DNA from: Archegozetes longisetosus
Lineage: Eukaryota; Arthropoda; Arachnida; Sarcoptiformes; Trhypochthoniidae
Direction of reading: 5' to 3'
Length of the DNA stretch: 64,000 nucleotides
Assembly (NCBI GenBank): GCA_018873245.2
Contig: JAEMBT020000005.1
Location: 14,212,001 to 14,276,000, forward strand
The notes beneath the pieces are model-generated. The model saw only the letters and a program-made list of their open reading frames with translations, was not told the origin of the DNA and ran no database searches. How positions within the stretch are numbered: position 1 is the first letter of the stretch; every line of letters starts with the position of its first letter. Positions 1-11,251 of this stretch are shown here, piece by piece. A program made the translations under genes and the position numbers.

Positions 1-558
1 ACTTATATAAATAATTTGATGATAAAAATCAATAAAGAAAGTGTGACTCAATCTCTTTAGATAGAAAAAATATCAATTAAAATCATATGACTTCATTTCT
101 TAGAATGAATGACAGCTTCAAATAATAAAACCACTAATTAAACAATAATAATTGTTCTACCTTTGTACAAAAAATAGCATTCAAGAAATTTCAATACAGA
201 TCGTACAGAATACTAAAGCCTTTTCTAGAAATGCTTTTAAGAGCTGATACTTATATTTTCTCGAAAGTTTACGCGAGCTATGAATTAGTTTCGCGAGCCA
301 GATCTGGTTCGCTAGCCGTGGTTTGGCGAGGCCTGTTCTATATTATCAGACAGTATAGAGCAGGTCCGCAAAATATTCAAACATTATTTGAAAGAACAAA
401 ATTTGTCGCCAACTTGTAGATAACTCAAGATAAAAGGATGAGAATAAAAGCAATAAAAATCAAGATTAAAATAGATTCTTTGAGAAATGTTAATCAAACT
501 TTACATTCAGTCAAGTAAATCGATAACTTATAAAATGACTCAATTTTTTTTGTGTTAG
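1..558. other. Non-coding left edge with a dispersed repeat
   Basis: No convincing exon is seen here. The stretch 166-390 resembles 42325-42480 (shared blocks include a run around 'aatacta-agccttttct' and 'cttttaagaact/gct'), so it is probably an old dispersed repeat. Earlier exons of the receptor fragment that starts at 559 would be expected here or further left, but I could not find them. Confidence 0.4.
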
Positions 559-1107
559 AATTCAGAAAAGGAATCAATTACTGATCAGATATCTAAAAGA
601 GAATCGGCTTATTTAAGAGAAGCATATCGTGTCAATAACTTGAGAACACATTATCCACACATCTCTATGGTTATAGCTGAAGAAAAATATTTTCCAGAAT
701 TAATCGGATATGTGATAAACAAAAATTGAACTAAGGTTCGAGAACGAGTCTATAAAATGTAGGTCTTTTGCTTTTAGTAAAAAAAAAGTAAAAAGTTTGG
801 ATCAGTCTAAATTTTTTATTTATTGCAAATCAGTTTCGAGATAAGTGTTGAGGTTGGAATAATAAACCGTTCAATAAGAAGACAAACAATTTTGGATAAA
901 TTGTTAACTGTTAATAAATCTAAAATTTATTATCTAAAGCAGCATAAGTCTGATATTGACAACTCGACTATAATTACGACAGAGATGTTAGCAATGTGTG
1001 TAAGCGATGCACTCATTATAGCAATATTTGGGTTTTTATTCTCTGCATTAGTCTTAATGATTGAAATAATAAGCGTCACTATTTTACCGTCGATTTGCTT
1101 TATTTAG
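559..1107 (+). pseudogene. Ionotropic-receptor-like gene, C-terminal part, with one in-frame TGA
   Basis: Two exons fit: 559-758 (acceptor after a T-rich tract, donor GTAGGT) and 834-1107 (TAG stop), 474 nt in one frame. The first exon encodes the pattern of the last part of an iGluR/IR ligand-binding lobe, with 'EEKYFPELIGYVINKN'. The second continues with an 'NRSIRR' helix, then a hydrophobic helix ending in 'LVLMIEII', like the last transmembrane segment of ionotropic receptors, which usually ends in (F/L)xxE. Such receptors are ligand-gated cation channels of sensory neurons. The frame is broken once, by TGA at 727-729, where the family usually has Ser after Lys-Asn/Gly. Upstream exons were not found, so this is partial. 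It may be a pseudogene, or a readthrough 'pseudo-pseudogene' as described for an insect IR. Family assignment is by pattern only. Confidence 0.5.
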
Positions 1108-1288
1108 AAGACTTAATATTTGAAGCAATTTATATAAGACGATAGTCTGCTATAATCATTTTTAACGACTCTTATAAAAAAATTCACTTCACATGCATTT
1201 CGAATGCAATTTAGAAAAATTATTTTAAAAAATAGTGATTTTAATTAGAATTTAAAGTATTTACAGATTTTTGTAACAAAAAAAGTAA

Positions 1289-4200
1289 TTAAGCGCCCCA
1301 TTCCTTATAATTCCAACTCAAAGTGTGATTTTTTCTTAAATCTAATTCTAAACCTTTGAAAGTCAAAACACCCAGATTATCATCATAGTTAAAAGAAGTT
1401 TTGTTAGGACTTATTGTTTCTGGAATAGGCGGATGAATAACTCCAAAAATTCGAATTACATCAATTTTTGTATTGGTCATATCCTCTTTTATCCATGCCG
1501 TGCTTGAATCTGGATGTTGTTGTATACTTATTTCTTGTATACTTGTATGCTTATTTAATACAAAAGAAAAATGAGATAACAAAAATTGTCCTGATACAGT
1601 GGTTTCCCCGTCGTCTATAAACAGTTCTCCTTTTGCTCCACCATGCGAATCCAAGGCTGCGATTAGTGTAAAGTTATTCTTACGCGACTCTACAGTATTC
1701 TTAGCCGAATCTTGTGTCGGTATAACACAACCGCCTTTTATGTGCAAATTCGCGTGATATCCAACTGCCGAAAGGTCTATATATCCCTTCTTTCGGTTGG
1801 CGACTCGACGACCACTATAGAAGTCATACCTAATATAAATATAAACTTTCAGTTAGCTTTCTCGAGTCAAGTCTAGAAAAAAATGTTGTCATTTAACAGG
1901 AATCAAATTTTTTTTCATAGAAACAAATCAGATTCTCAGTAGTATTCACTTTTGTTTAAGAAATATTAATCTGATGTGAACTAAGTTTTGATTTATGAGC
2001 TTAGTATTCGAATGGCTCTTAAATGAAGACTTAGCGGTAAGTTTAAGCGACTAGCTCATAAGTTTCAATTAAAACAATTTAACAAAGTAAAAAACAAAAT
2101 TGTTAGAGTTGAGTAATCTTTCATAACTGTATTATCGTAGATGACGCACAAACATTTTGTACTATATATCCTTAACTACACTTAAACGTTAGTTTGATCT
2201 GCAATAATACATGAATGTAAGATTACTGAAGCCAAATTGAATACCAGTTTCCTTCAGGAAAGTAAGCCTTAACACTCTTGACTCCCGATTCAGTGACTGG
2301 CGATATCAATAGAGCTGATCCCCATAAAAATTGTTTGTCGATTTTATATGTTTTTCTGTCATCAGGATACTCGAAAAACAATGGCCTCAAAACCATTTCT
2401 CCGGCTTGGTTTGCCCTATAAAACAGTGTGTACAGATAAGGCAGCAACTGATATCTTATGGTTATCGAGCTTTTAATTGCTTCCAAAGTCTTGTTGTCTT
2501 TATTTGAAACCGAAATAGGATCAGTTAATTTCTCCTTCAAGCCTCTATGAGATATCATGAATGGCTGTAATGCTGCCAATTGATACCAACGCAGACATAA
2601 TTCTTGGTCTTTTGACCAACCTTTTAATAAACAGATGAAAGTAGTTGACAAATTAATTTCTGTTTCGACAAATCTATATTATTTGCTCTCATAAAAGGAT
2701 ACACAGCCTTAAAATTAACACTTTTTACCAGTAAATCCACAAACAGGAAAACCAGTTAACGGAATTCCATACATACTGAATTCTAAAGTTTGTATAATAG
2801 TTTGTCTTAACATATCCCAACTCGCATTCATAGATCCACCCAAATGTCCGCCGAAATATCCACTACCAATAAATGTTGATGAACTCATGATTAGTCTGCG
2901 CTTCTTACTCAACCTACTCAAAACAGTATTTACCTAAAATGCAAAAGAATCTTTTCGTTATTACTCATAACTTATTTGGATAAAATTAAAGGGAATAAGA
3001 GCTTTGTGTATTATATACTCTTCGAGACTTATAAGTTTTGACTAAGTTTATTCTATGCTAATTTGATTTATCATAACTTAAAATATGAACCATATTTGAA
3101 GAACATAGCTGAAGAATATTCTAAACATCAATTAAGACTCAATTCAATCCATTGGTAGCTTTGAAGACTTACAACTCTTGTGTGTTGATATCCATAGAGG
3201 TTATGTACAGACGCCAAGTTCTCATTATCACTAAAATTTGTCGACAGAGATAAATCGAGGCAGGGAGTGCCTTCGTTCAATTTTGAATAATAGTAATTAT
3301 TCCATTCATCATCATGTGAGCTTGATGGACACATTTCATTACGAGTATAACTTAAATCTAGCGGTGTGTTATAATCAAGTATTAAACCATCAATACTATT
3401 GATGCCACCAGGCAAATCTAAGTCATTTAAGTCTTCGAGCAAAGCGACTTCTACATGTTCCGTTTCTATTGGATTCTTTTCGCCGAAAAAATTTGGAAAT
3501 ATCACCGATTTGGTTCCATCTATCAAGCGAAAAAAGTTATTACATAGAATTCTTTTTTTTACAATTGAAAGTTTTTCTCAAAATAACTTCAAAAAAGTGT
3601 ATCTTATGATCGAATGATTTTCTGAAATAGAAGAATTTATTGATTGAATAATTTCGAAACTGATTTAAAAGTTTATGAATGGCTTTTCGAAATGATTTCG
3701 AAGTATTTAGCCTCCAAACAAAGTTATAAAGTTTCACAAAATGAATCAATACCTGGTGAGTCTCCACACCAGTCATAAAAATATCCTGTAAAGTTGCTTC
3801 CATCAGGATATTTCAAAGAATGTGGAAACCAACGCTTATGAACTTCTCGCAATTTATTAAAGTTGTACATTTTCATTTCGCTTATTGCTTCACTTTCACT
3901 CAATTTTTGAGGCACTTGTACTACAACCCTTTTAACACCTGTCGTAATTTTGGATTCATAAAAATTTTTCAATGGAACCGTTGAACTTGAGAAAATTGTT
4001 GAAAGAGCAGCACTTCCACAGTCAGATTCCACGGGCACTGAATTACTTATCACTCTTTCCAAAATGTCTAGGCCATCGAGTGGGTCACAAATTGTACGAC
4101 ATAGGTGAAAACCTAATGCCCAGTACGGTGGTAGTGATGGGTGACCTATTAAACCACTCAATTGTTGAATGACATCCATAGGTTTAGGACCCATAAAGAA

Positions 4201-6830
4201 GTGCTGAATATTTTTTGAATAATGAATTTTAAAAAGCTTGTCTTCAGAAGAAAATATAAAAGACTCACAAAATCTAAATATCCACCAACAGTTCTGAACG
4301 TAAGACTAGGTCTACTATTAGTTATGATTTCGATTGGATATGTGTTCAGTAAAAGAATTCCATATGCGTTACCATCGCCTTCAAGACCCATGTAGAATGG
4401 ATGTGAACCGAACCAACTCGACTGGTTGTTAGTCAGATTTAAATGATGTTTGTTGAATATGGCCCAATTCTAGACACACAACATTTTCATAAAACAATTC
4501 ATAACATTATGATTAGGTAACAGCAAAGTTATTTTTATAGCTAAGAACCTGAGGATAAGTCAAATTATGCTTGAAACTCTTTGATGGCGATTGTCCCAAA
4601 CCGAAGATCAAGTCATTTGGTAATAAAGTTGTGATTTCGATAAGGCCTTCACTGTAGATAAATGGCGAATAGTCCCCGGTATTGAATATGAGTTGATTAG
4701 TTTGCTTTCGTCTAACACTGATAGTGAAGTCGTCTTTTGGGCGTTGAGGCCATGAAATAATGGCATTAATATCAATACTATCGTTATGCATTAAATGTTC
4801 ATAGCGTAAGTAATTCGAATGGTCCACATGTTCTGTCAATTGAAGAGAAAAGTTGTTTGACTTATCAAAAATATTTTCAAATATAACAAAATTTATAACT
4901 ACAATAAAATTGTAATGGTTTAATAACGTTAAACTTAACAAATAATCAGTAAGTCTGAAAGTTTCTCTGTTGTTTGAAGTGTAAAATGCAAAGGATTAAC
5001 AATTTAATATTTAAAGCATAAGTAAAAAATAAAACTATATATGGAGGACTGTATGCAAAAAACGGTTATCTCTCAATGTATTACTTTGAAGCAAAACTGT
5101 AATAAAAGTACTAATTGTAGTTTGAAATTACTAAAATTCATAGAATAGATTATGAGCCAAACGGACATGTTATTTTCTCTGAACATTTTGATTCTGGTTC
5201 TATAAAAATAAACCTATTAAATACTAATATAAATAATATTAAAAATTGTTTTAAATTCATAACTATAGCGCAAAAGTCCACTATTCCTAAAGAGAAAATA
5301 AGAGATATGAAGAGCCTTTTAAAATATCTAAAACCAAAAATAGAGATTTTTATTTCAATTTTTTGTCAAATTTTGAAAATTAATTACAATAAAATAATAA
5401 TAAAACCATTTTTAATTATATACTTTTGATATCTATCACGCTGTTTAAGCTAATTGTATAAAAATGCATTCATTTCTATACATTTAGAGATAACCGTTTC
5501 TTGCAAGCAGTCGTCCATATGATTCCTTAGCTTTAATACCGGCCTTCGCATAAAATTTATTTTTGATCAAACAATCAAATTTACCATTAATTTTAGAATA
5601 TGTCTCTTAAAAATATATTTGATGATTAGATGATGGTTAGATGATTAGATTAAATGGTTAGATTTAACGAACCAAACTTTTGTCTCACGAATTTATGAAT
5701 TAGATTTATTTGCCTCTCATAAATTATCTTGAAAAGTCGAAACTACTTTTTCAATATCTGATCATAAAACTGAACAAATCAAACACGGAGATATTTTTTA
5801 AAATTAAAACATTTTGCTTCATATCAAAACACTAATAAAATACATGACTATCGGTAAATCAAAAATAATTTTTTGGTATTGTTTCGGCGTTTTGTAAATT
5901 TTTCACAAAAAATTAATCCAATCCAAAAGTCTAAAACTTTATCATCAAGAAAATCTCTGTATGGCCTGAAGCGTATTATAGGTCTATTGCTGGATACTAT
6001 AACGCCTAAAGGCTTAAAATTATCAAAATCTCTAGCATCAGAAAATGCATTAAAGTTTAGGTCAGAGAAGAGCACTTTTATCGCGGACTAGCAAAATTGT
6101 TGCTTATGTTTTTAAACGTTACTTTCAAATAAAATATTTTTTTTAAAGAAAAGCCTCATTTAAAATATAATAATTTAGTTGAAATACCAGGTTGATCTTG
6201 AGGTCCTATTCTGATTCTGAAATGACATTCAGTGTAACGCTGAACAGTTAACTGCAATCTTTTGATGACAGGTGGACTATCAGACTTATTTAAATACCGC
6301 GGAAATCTATCGACAATAAGTGTTGCGTTGTTGGCATTCGATTGCTCAATCTTATATCCAGGCAATTTCTGTTGATCATTAGTAACAATACCGTAATAGC
6401 ATTTAATTTGATCATCAGTTGCTTCATCATCCCAACAACAATTCTCCAATTTGCACTCAGTTTTATTTTGTTTGAAATTTGGTTTTTGAGGATAACAGTT
6501 GTACCTTTATAGGAGGGCAATAATAATAAAAAATATTAATTTCAAAATGTTCAATCACTCTTACTTATTGATTGCTAATTGAAATGAACGTATCTAATAC
6601 TTCTGTTTAGAAAAAAATTATAATTTTTTCAGGTCTTACCTTAGGTCTGATTCAATGTTACAACATTTTGATTCTGTTTTCCAAATTTGTTGCCAAATAA
6701 AGGGCGTTCCGATACCGATAAAAGCACAAAGTAGTAGCACTAAAAGTATTTGTACTTTATTATTGTATAACAAATATTCCCAACATTTCGGTTCCTTTAT
6801 TATCAATTTTTCGCGCGATGGGTCTTTCAT
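1289..6830 (-). CDS. GH31 alpha-glucosidase-like type II membrane protein, predicted catalytically dead
   Basis: Nine exons join cleanly: 6640-6830, 6188-6504, 4549-4898, 4269-4469, 3753-4203, 3173-3519, 2729-2933, 2227-2620 and 1289-1829; total 2997 nt, 998 residues. In order: short cytosolic tail, membrane anchor (about 28-47), a P-type trefoil domain (about 65-102, with '[10 protein letters not shown]'), GH31 N-terminal beta-sandwich ('[11 protein letters not shown]'), the (beta/alpha)8 barrel and C-terminal beta domains ('GELFIDDGE'). This is the architecture of sucrase-isomaltase/maltase-glucoamylase halves and lysosomal alpha-glucosidase. The active site has decayed: the W-I-D-M-N-E nucleophile motif reads L-I-L-D-Y-N-T (D about 552 kept, E lost). 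R-S-T-F reads S-S-T-F. The acid/base position in H-W-T-G-D is Ser (about 653). D of A-D-V-C-G-F is Pro (about 682). The W-N-D-I-D-Y-M substrate loop is unrecognisable. Only the late His ('PFMISHR') remains. The frame is intact, so a non-enzymatic role (receptor, carrier partner, scaffold) is inferred. Intron 2 carries a MITE. Confidence 0.88.
5042..5517. mobile_element. Tc1/mariner-type MITE in GH31 intron 2
   Basis: The ends are inverted repeats of about 40 bp: left starts 'tggaggactgtatgcaaaaa', right is its near complement ending 'cagtcgtcca'. A TA dinucleotide flanks both sides (5040-5041, 5518-5519), the target duplication of Tc1/mariner elements. There is no transposase reading frame, so it is non-autonomous. 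Confidence 0.75.
5621..5664. repeat. Short degenerate tandem repeat (gatgattagat-like)
   Basis: About four to five imperfect copies of a 10-11 bp unit close to 'tgattagatga/tggttagat' lie next to each other in GH31 intron 2. Confidence 0.6.
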
Positions 6831-7611
6831 TGCTCTGAAACTTATTTTTCATATACATAAACTTATTTAATATTTAAATATAATCAATGATCAATGTAGA
6901 ATGAATGACATTTAGGTGAACGTATGACGAATAAATATAGAAATAGGATATAAAATGATTAATAAATATCAAGTCTTAAAATAATGCGACACAAGTATTT
7001 TTGTGTTTGGTATTTATCTGAACATTTTTTGCTGAAAATGAAAGAGAATGCGCTAATACTTAGAAACCGTGACATTTATATGAGTAATTTGTAGAGATAT
7101 GATAGTAGATTTTCTTTCGTAAAAACAAACAGAGCTATCATTTTTCGCATTGTTTTACTATCATTTTAGGATAACAAAAAGGTCTGAGACTCCATAATTA
7201 AAAGATAAGGGGTTTCGAACCAATTATTAAGTATTTCACAAATAGATATTTGGTTGTTCCTTGAATTTCACTTTAACTTAATTCTTTGACGAAAATTGTT
7301 CTATTTTTTTAAAGAAAATTTATGGATCATATTATCTTAGAAGTTGTGAGGCGTTTATGTTACAACTTGAGCTTGCTTGATGCAGAAGATCACTTCAAAT
7401 TTCTATTGTTCAATACATAATTTTCTTGTATTTTCTATGTTAAATCATTAATTTATAAGAACATCGTAAGTTACGCATTAAGCTGTTATTCATGTGTATT
7501 TTCAGAATACACACGCTATAATAAGTGCATATGTCAGAGCAGAATCGGTTTTTTGCAATTTAATTTATTATCCTTCCTGACAACTTGAGTGTTTCTCCAG
7601 GTCGATTACAT
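6831..7611. other. Intergenic, upstream of the GH31-like gene
   Basis: No coding exon or repeat was recognised. It should contain the promoter of the leftward GH31-like gene, but no certain promoter element stands out. Confidence 0.4.
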
Positions 7612-7745
7612 GACATTACCGCGCAAACGGCAATACTGCACAAACGGTACTACCGCGCGGCATTGTCGTTTGCGCGGTTGTGTAGTTTGCGAGGTAGTGT
7701 CGTGCTCGGTAATGTCGTACGCGATGTTTGCGCTCTAATGTCGTG
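7612..7745. repeat. GC-rich island of degenerate inverted and tandem units
   Basis: In strongly AT-rich surroundings, this 130 bp patch is built from variants of 'gcgcggtaatgtcgtttgcg' in both orientations, e.g. 'ccgcgcaaacggcaat' against 'cattgtcgtttgcgcgg', with outer 'gacattaccg' / 'cggtaatgtc'. 'ctccaggtc' occurs on each side (about 7596 and 7751). Probably the core of a foldback element. No coding content. Confidence 0.6.
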
Positions 7746-7942
7746 TTAGGCTCCAGGTCTGGTATGTTTGACTGAAAGCTCGTCTCGTTCATCCAAGCTC
7801 GACAAAGCCAACCAAATTAAATCAACTTAACAAAATTAATCAACTATTAAACTATATTATAACTTTATTAAACAAACTAAATTAATCATACCTAATTTGA
7901 TGTACCGACTTTAGTAACCAATATTTTGTCTAATACACGTTA

Positions 7943-8456
7943 GAGAACCGAAATTCACGTCCACCTCCATGGAGTAGATTTGTAATTGCGAAAATTCTAT
8001 GGAATGAAATGGAATCAAACTGAAGTTAAAGAACTTAGTGGATATGAGGTTGAATGACTCTTACCTTAGTGGAGTTAATATTTGTATGACTCCATTTCAA
8101 CTGCATTTAATATTTGTCTGCTTTTTGTACGATGAAGCAATAAAGTCCTTAAAAAGATAAAAATAATTTAAATAATGTAACAAGCAAAACTTCTATAGTT
8201 ATAATTTTCAATATTCACACCTAACCTTGCTTTTAGTATTTCTGGATTTTATAAACGAAATATCTACTATTCTGAATGGATATGGGGTTGAAGCTTTAAC
8301 GTAGCTTCAATCAAGATTCTCAGTGGAGTTGGAGAAGAATGAAAAAAGTTGGATGTAATTGATTTGGATATGAAATCAGAATTGTATTAAATGCTGGGGT
8401 CGGAGTGGAATCATAAAAATTCATGTTGAGGTAAAGTTCAAATCTTGGTTCTCTGT
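7943..8456. mobile_element. hAT-like non-autonomous element (514 bp)
   Basis: Ends read 'gagaacc...' and '...ggttctctgt' as short inverted repeats, flanked by 'tacacgtta' (7934-7942) and 'tacacatta' (8457-8465), a near-identical 8-9 bp direct repeat. hAT elements make 8 bp target duplications. No transposase frame inside. The one mismatch in the flank and the short inverted repeat keep this tentative. Confidence 0.45.
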
Positions 8457-10487
8457 TACACATTAATTTTTACATTTATAAATTTTTAAAGTAAATGCTT
8501 CAATCTGTGGAAATCATAACGGTTGTCAACAAAAAGTTGAATTTGATTCAAAACATTAAGTATCGATAAGGAAGAAAATATAAAATCGATTTCAGGTCAC
8601 TTTTCCATAATAAAACAACTGAATATGGGAACGAAATTTGATACATGTGCATAAGTTATGGCTTAATACGCAACTTACTGTATATCTGCCGCAACACGAA
8701 GCTGGTAAATTTTTGATTGTCCTCTACAATGCATTTCGTTGGAACTATACCTAAATATCATTATAAATAATACTGACTGATATGTGGAAATTTAATAATT
8801 GAATTTTGAAGATTCGAGTGACCGATATGACTCGATTCAGGTGGTTCGTTACTTTTAATATATGACAGTATAATAATGTTGTTAATTGGATTAATGTTGA
8901 TTCTATTTGTGTTTATGCTGAGAATGAACTGTATATTCTTTAAAAGTTCGAAAATAGTAATAATTAGATTATAGATTATAGATGGTACTTAATTTATTGC
9001 CGACCATGTGTTACTGCAGTAATAAAGCTATATTTTTAATGTTCAAGAACTTTAATTTTCCAAAATTTTCCTTAATAATCAATATTGTTAAACTGTTGCT
9101 TGCCAAAATTTGTCAAAACATCCATCCGAATACGAGGATATTAATTATGAATAAAATACATATACTATGTAATATGACTGCGTGAAAATTCATAGCTCTA
9201 ATGAGCAATTTAACATTGAATAGTAGTTAAAACGTTGTAAAATATTTTAATGAACTGAATCAATATACAAATAATCATATTATTCATAACTAGATAGAAA
9301 GGGAGGATTTATTCGAAAAAATTTCAACGAATAATCTATATATAGAAAATTTCATCTGATTCTGAGATAATTTTATTCTTGAAAAGCCACATTTCAAGAG
9401 ATGCCTCTTCAGAAGTTAATAATCTTCATTAATGTTGGTATAAGAGAACATTATATTTTTATGAGATATTTTTCTCGATAGTTCTAAGCCTAGTAATCTA
9501 TTTGTAAAATAAATTAACTTTTTGAAAACAGCAACAAATCTTGAACGTAATCACTTACAGGTCATACCCTGTTCACCAACAGCTTATTCATTAACATTTC
9601 TTTCATAGAATTCACCAATCTTTCAGATTTTAACAATCTTTTTACTTAGCCTATTTTCCAGATTTCAATTACTTTTCTTAATTCAAATGTTTTAAGATAT
9701 TACGAGTTGATTGTAGTTCGTTACAGTTGTTTACAGCTTGATTCTTTCTGTAAATTTTTCGAATTAATTAAAATATCAATTAAATAGATTTTCACAACTT
9801 AGTCGAGTAATTGTCATGATTTTGTAAACTTTGAAAATTCTAACAATTGTATGAATTTTAATATAAGCAATAGATCCTATATACGCATTGAAATGTTAAT
9901 TAGAATTTGTTGTATCATGGAACATGCTCTCGAGTAGATAAAATTAATTTTCTATAAAATTTATAAAATTAGCAAACTATAATAAACTATCGAATTATGC
10001 ATAACTATTGAATTTGTAATAATTGATGATAAATCTTGTTAAAAATTGCTGAAACCCGAGAAAAAATGATGAATTTTCTGAAAAAATTAAGTGTCGGTGT
10101 ACAGGCTGTCGTGGATAGAGCCAGATCCATCATTTACAGTTTTGAAGTATTTCGTAATCAAGTTCATTAGGCAGATTTGAAACTCATAAATAATTTAATG
10201 GGAATATTGTTGGATTTGTAACACACAAACAGTGCTGCATTACAAGAAAAAAAGTTTTTCAATCAGTTTTGTTGTTTTAATGTAAAAAAAATTAAATTTA
10301 CAGAGCACATACGAACATTTGGAACCAGTCTTGGTATGAGCTGAATCAATTCTCATTAATGAACTTCTGAGGAAAAATTTCAGAGATTTCTAATCACAGG
10401 GAGAGCAAATTTTGAAGAGACTCTTAATAAAGTAACAGGGCTACTAACAAAATTTTTATTCTATTAAAATTTGTGAGTAAAGACATT
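8457..10487. other. Intergenic, nothing recognised
   Basis: AT-rich sequence. The longest open frame (67 codons near 8982) has low-complexity hydrophobic composition and no family resemblance; I see no gene. Confidence 0.4.
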
Positions 10488-11120
10488 GCTGCTTGTTTTC
10501 ATGAGAGGAAACTATAAAAATCGCCAAGTATTTTACGACAAATTTTCAATCATTTTTACTCCAGTGTTAAACTTCAAGCTGAGTATATAAAAATTTGAGT
10601 TCAATATTTTGATTTATATAATATTTAATTTATTCTATTCTCCAATGAATCCGCATCTTCGCCGTGGAGTTAATCCAAGGAACCTACCTTACCGACCGGC
10701 TTGGCCAAATAGATTCACCCTCCTCCGACTGAAGAACTCCCGACGGCTTAAAAGGTAGGCTCTCCACTCACTTACCCCTTACTCTCCCTACCCTCAGCCT
10801 ATGCAGCCCTCCAATACTCCTCTACACTATTTTTTCTCAGCGAACCGTCGCTGCCGGTCAAAACAGTCCAGTGTGTTCAATTCTTTCACCGCATAATCAG
10901 CAGCTTCTTGAAAACTGATCACCATTTTCTTACTCAATATATAAATTGAGTTTTGATATTTTGACCTATAGAACAAATTAAATATTATATAAGTTAAAGA
11001 TATCGAGACTCAAATTTTTATTTACTCAGCTTGAAGTTTAACACTGGAGTAAAAATGATTGGAAATTACCCTAAAATGCTTGAGTATTTTTTTAGTTTTC
11101 TCTCATGAAAATAAGCAGAA
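10488..11120. mobile_element. Foldback element A
   Basis: Arms 10488-10638 and 10968-11120 are inverted copies; they share for example 'ttttactccagtgttaaact' and its complement in the other arm. The roughly 330 bp centre is clearly GC-richer than the arms and contains a coding remnant (10827-10925, minus). A third, single arm-like copy lies at 16060-16165. Confidence 0.75.
10827..10925 (-). pseudogene. Short coding remnant inside foldback A
   Basis: A 32-codon frame starting 'MVISFQEAADYAVKEL' and ending in TAG has protein-like composition (amphipathic, charged, Cys/Phe/Arg-rich end) unlike its AT-rich flanks. I do not recognise the family. It may be a fragment of the element's own former protein or a host sequence captured between the arms. 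Confidence 0.35.
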
Positions 11121-11251
11121 ATACCTTTATTCATATAGGATAACCCAAAAAGTTTTTACATTAAGCATTTAAACAAATTTTAAGCAATCACTGTAAAACA
11201 AATTGAATTATCTTATATATATAAATAGTATGAACAAATCTACTGAACTAC

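Noticed and set aside
231..419. 62-codon plus frame near the left edge.
   Set aside because: It lies in a dispersed repeat with a diverged second copy at 42.3-42.5 kb that does not keep the frame.
3399..4172. Plus-strand frames of 66-72 codons across 3399-3617 and 3972-4172.
   Set aside because: Antisense shadows or overlaps of GH31 exons 5 and 6 on the minus strand.
5848..6091. Overlapping open frames of 75 (minus) and 72 (plus) codons in GH31 intron 2; the plus frame has a 'KSLYGLK' string recalling copia reverse transcriptase.
   Set aside because: Only that short string fits; neighbouring sequence lacks other retrotransposon motifs, and joining it to the GH31 exons is not needed because exon 2 to exon 3 is in phase without it.
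8982..9185. 67-codon plus frame.
   Set aside because: Low-complexity hydrophobic composition, no homology pattern, no neighbouring exons.
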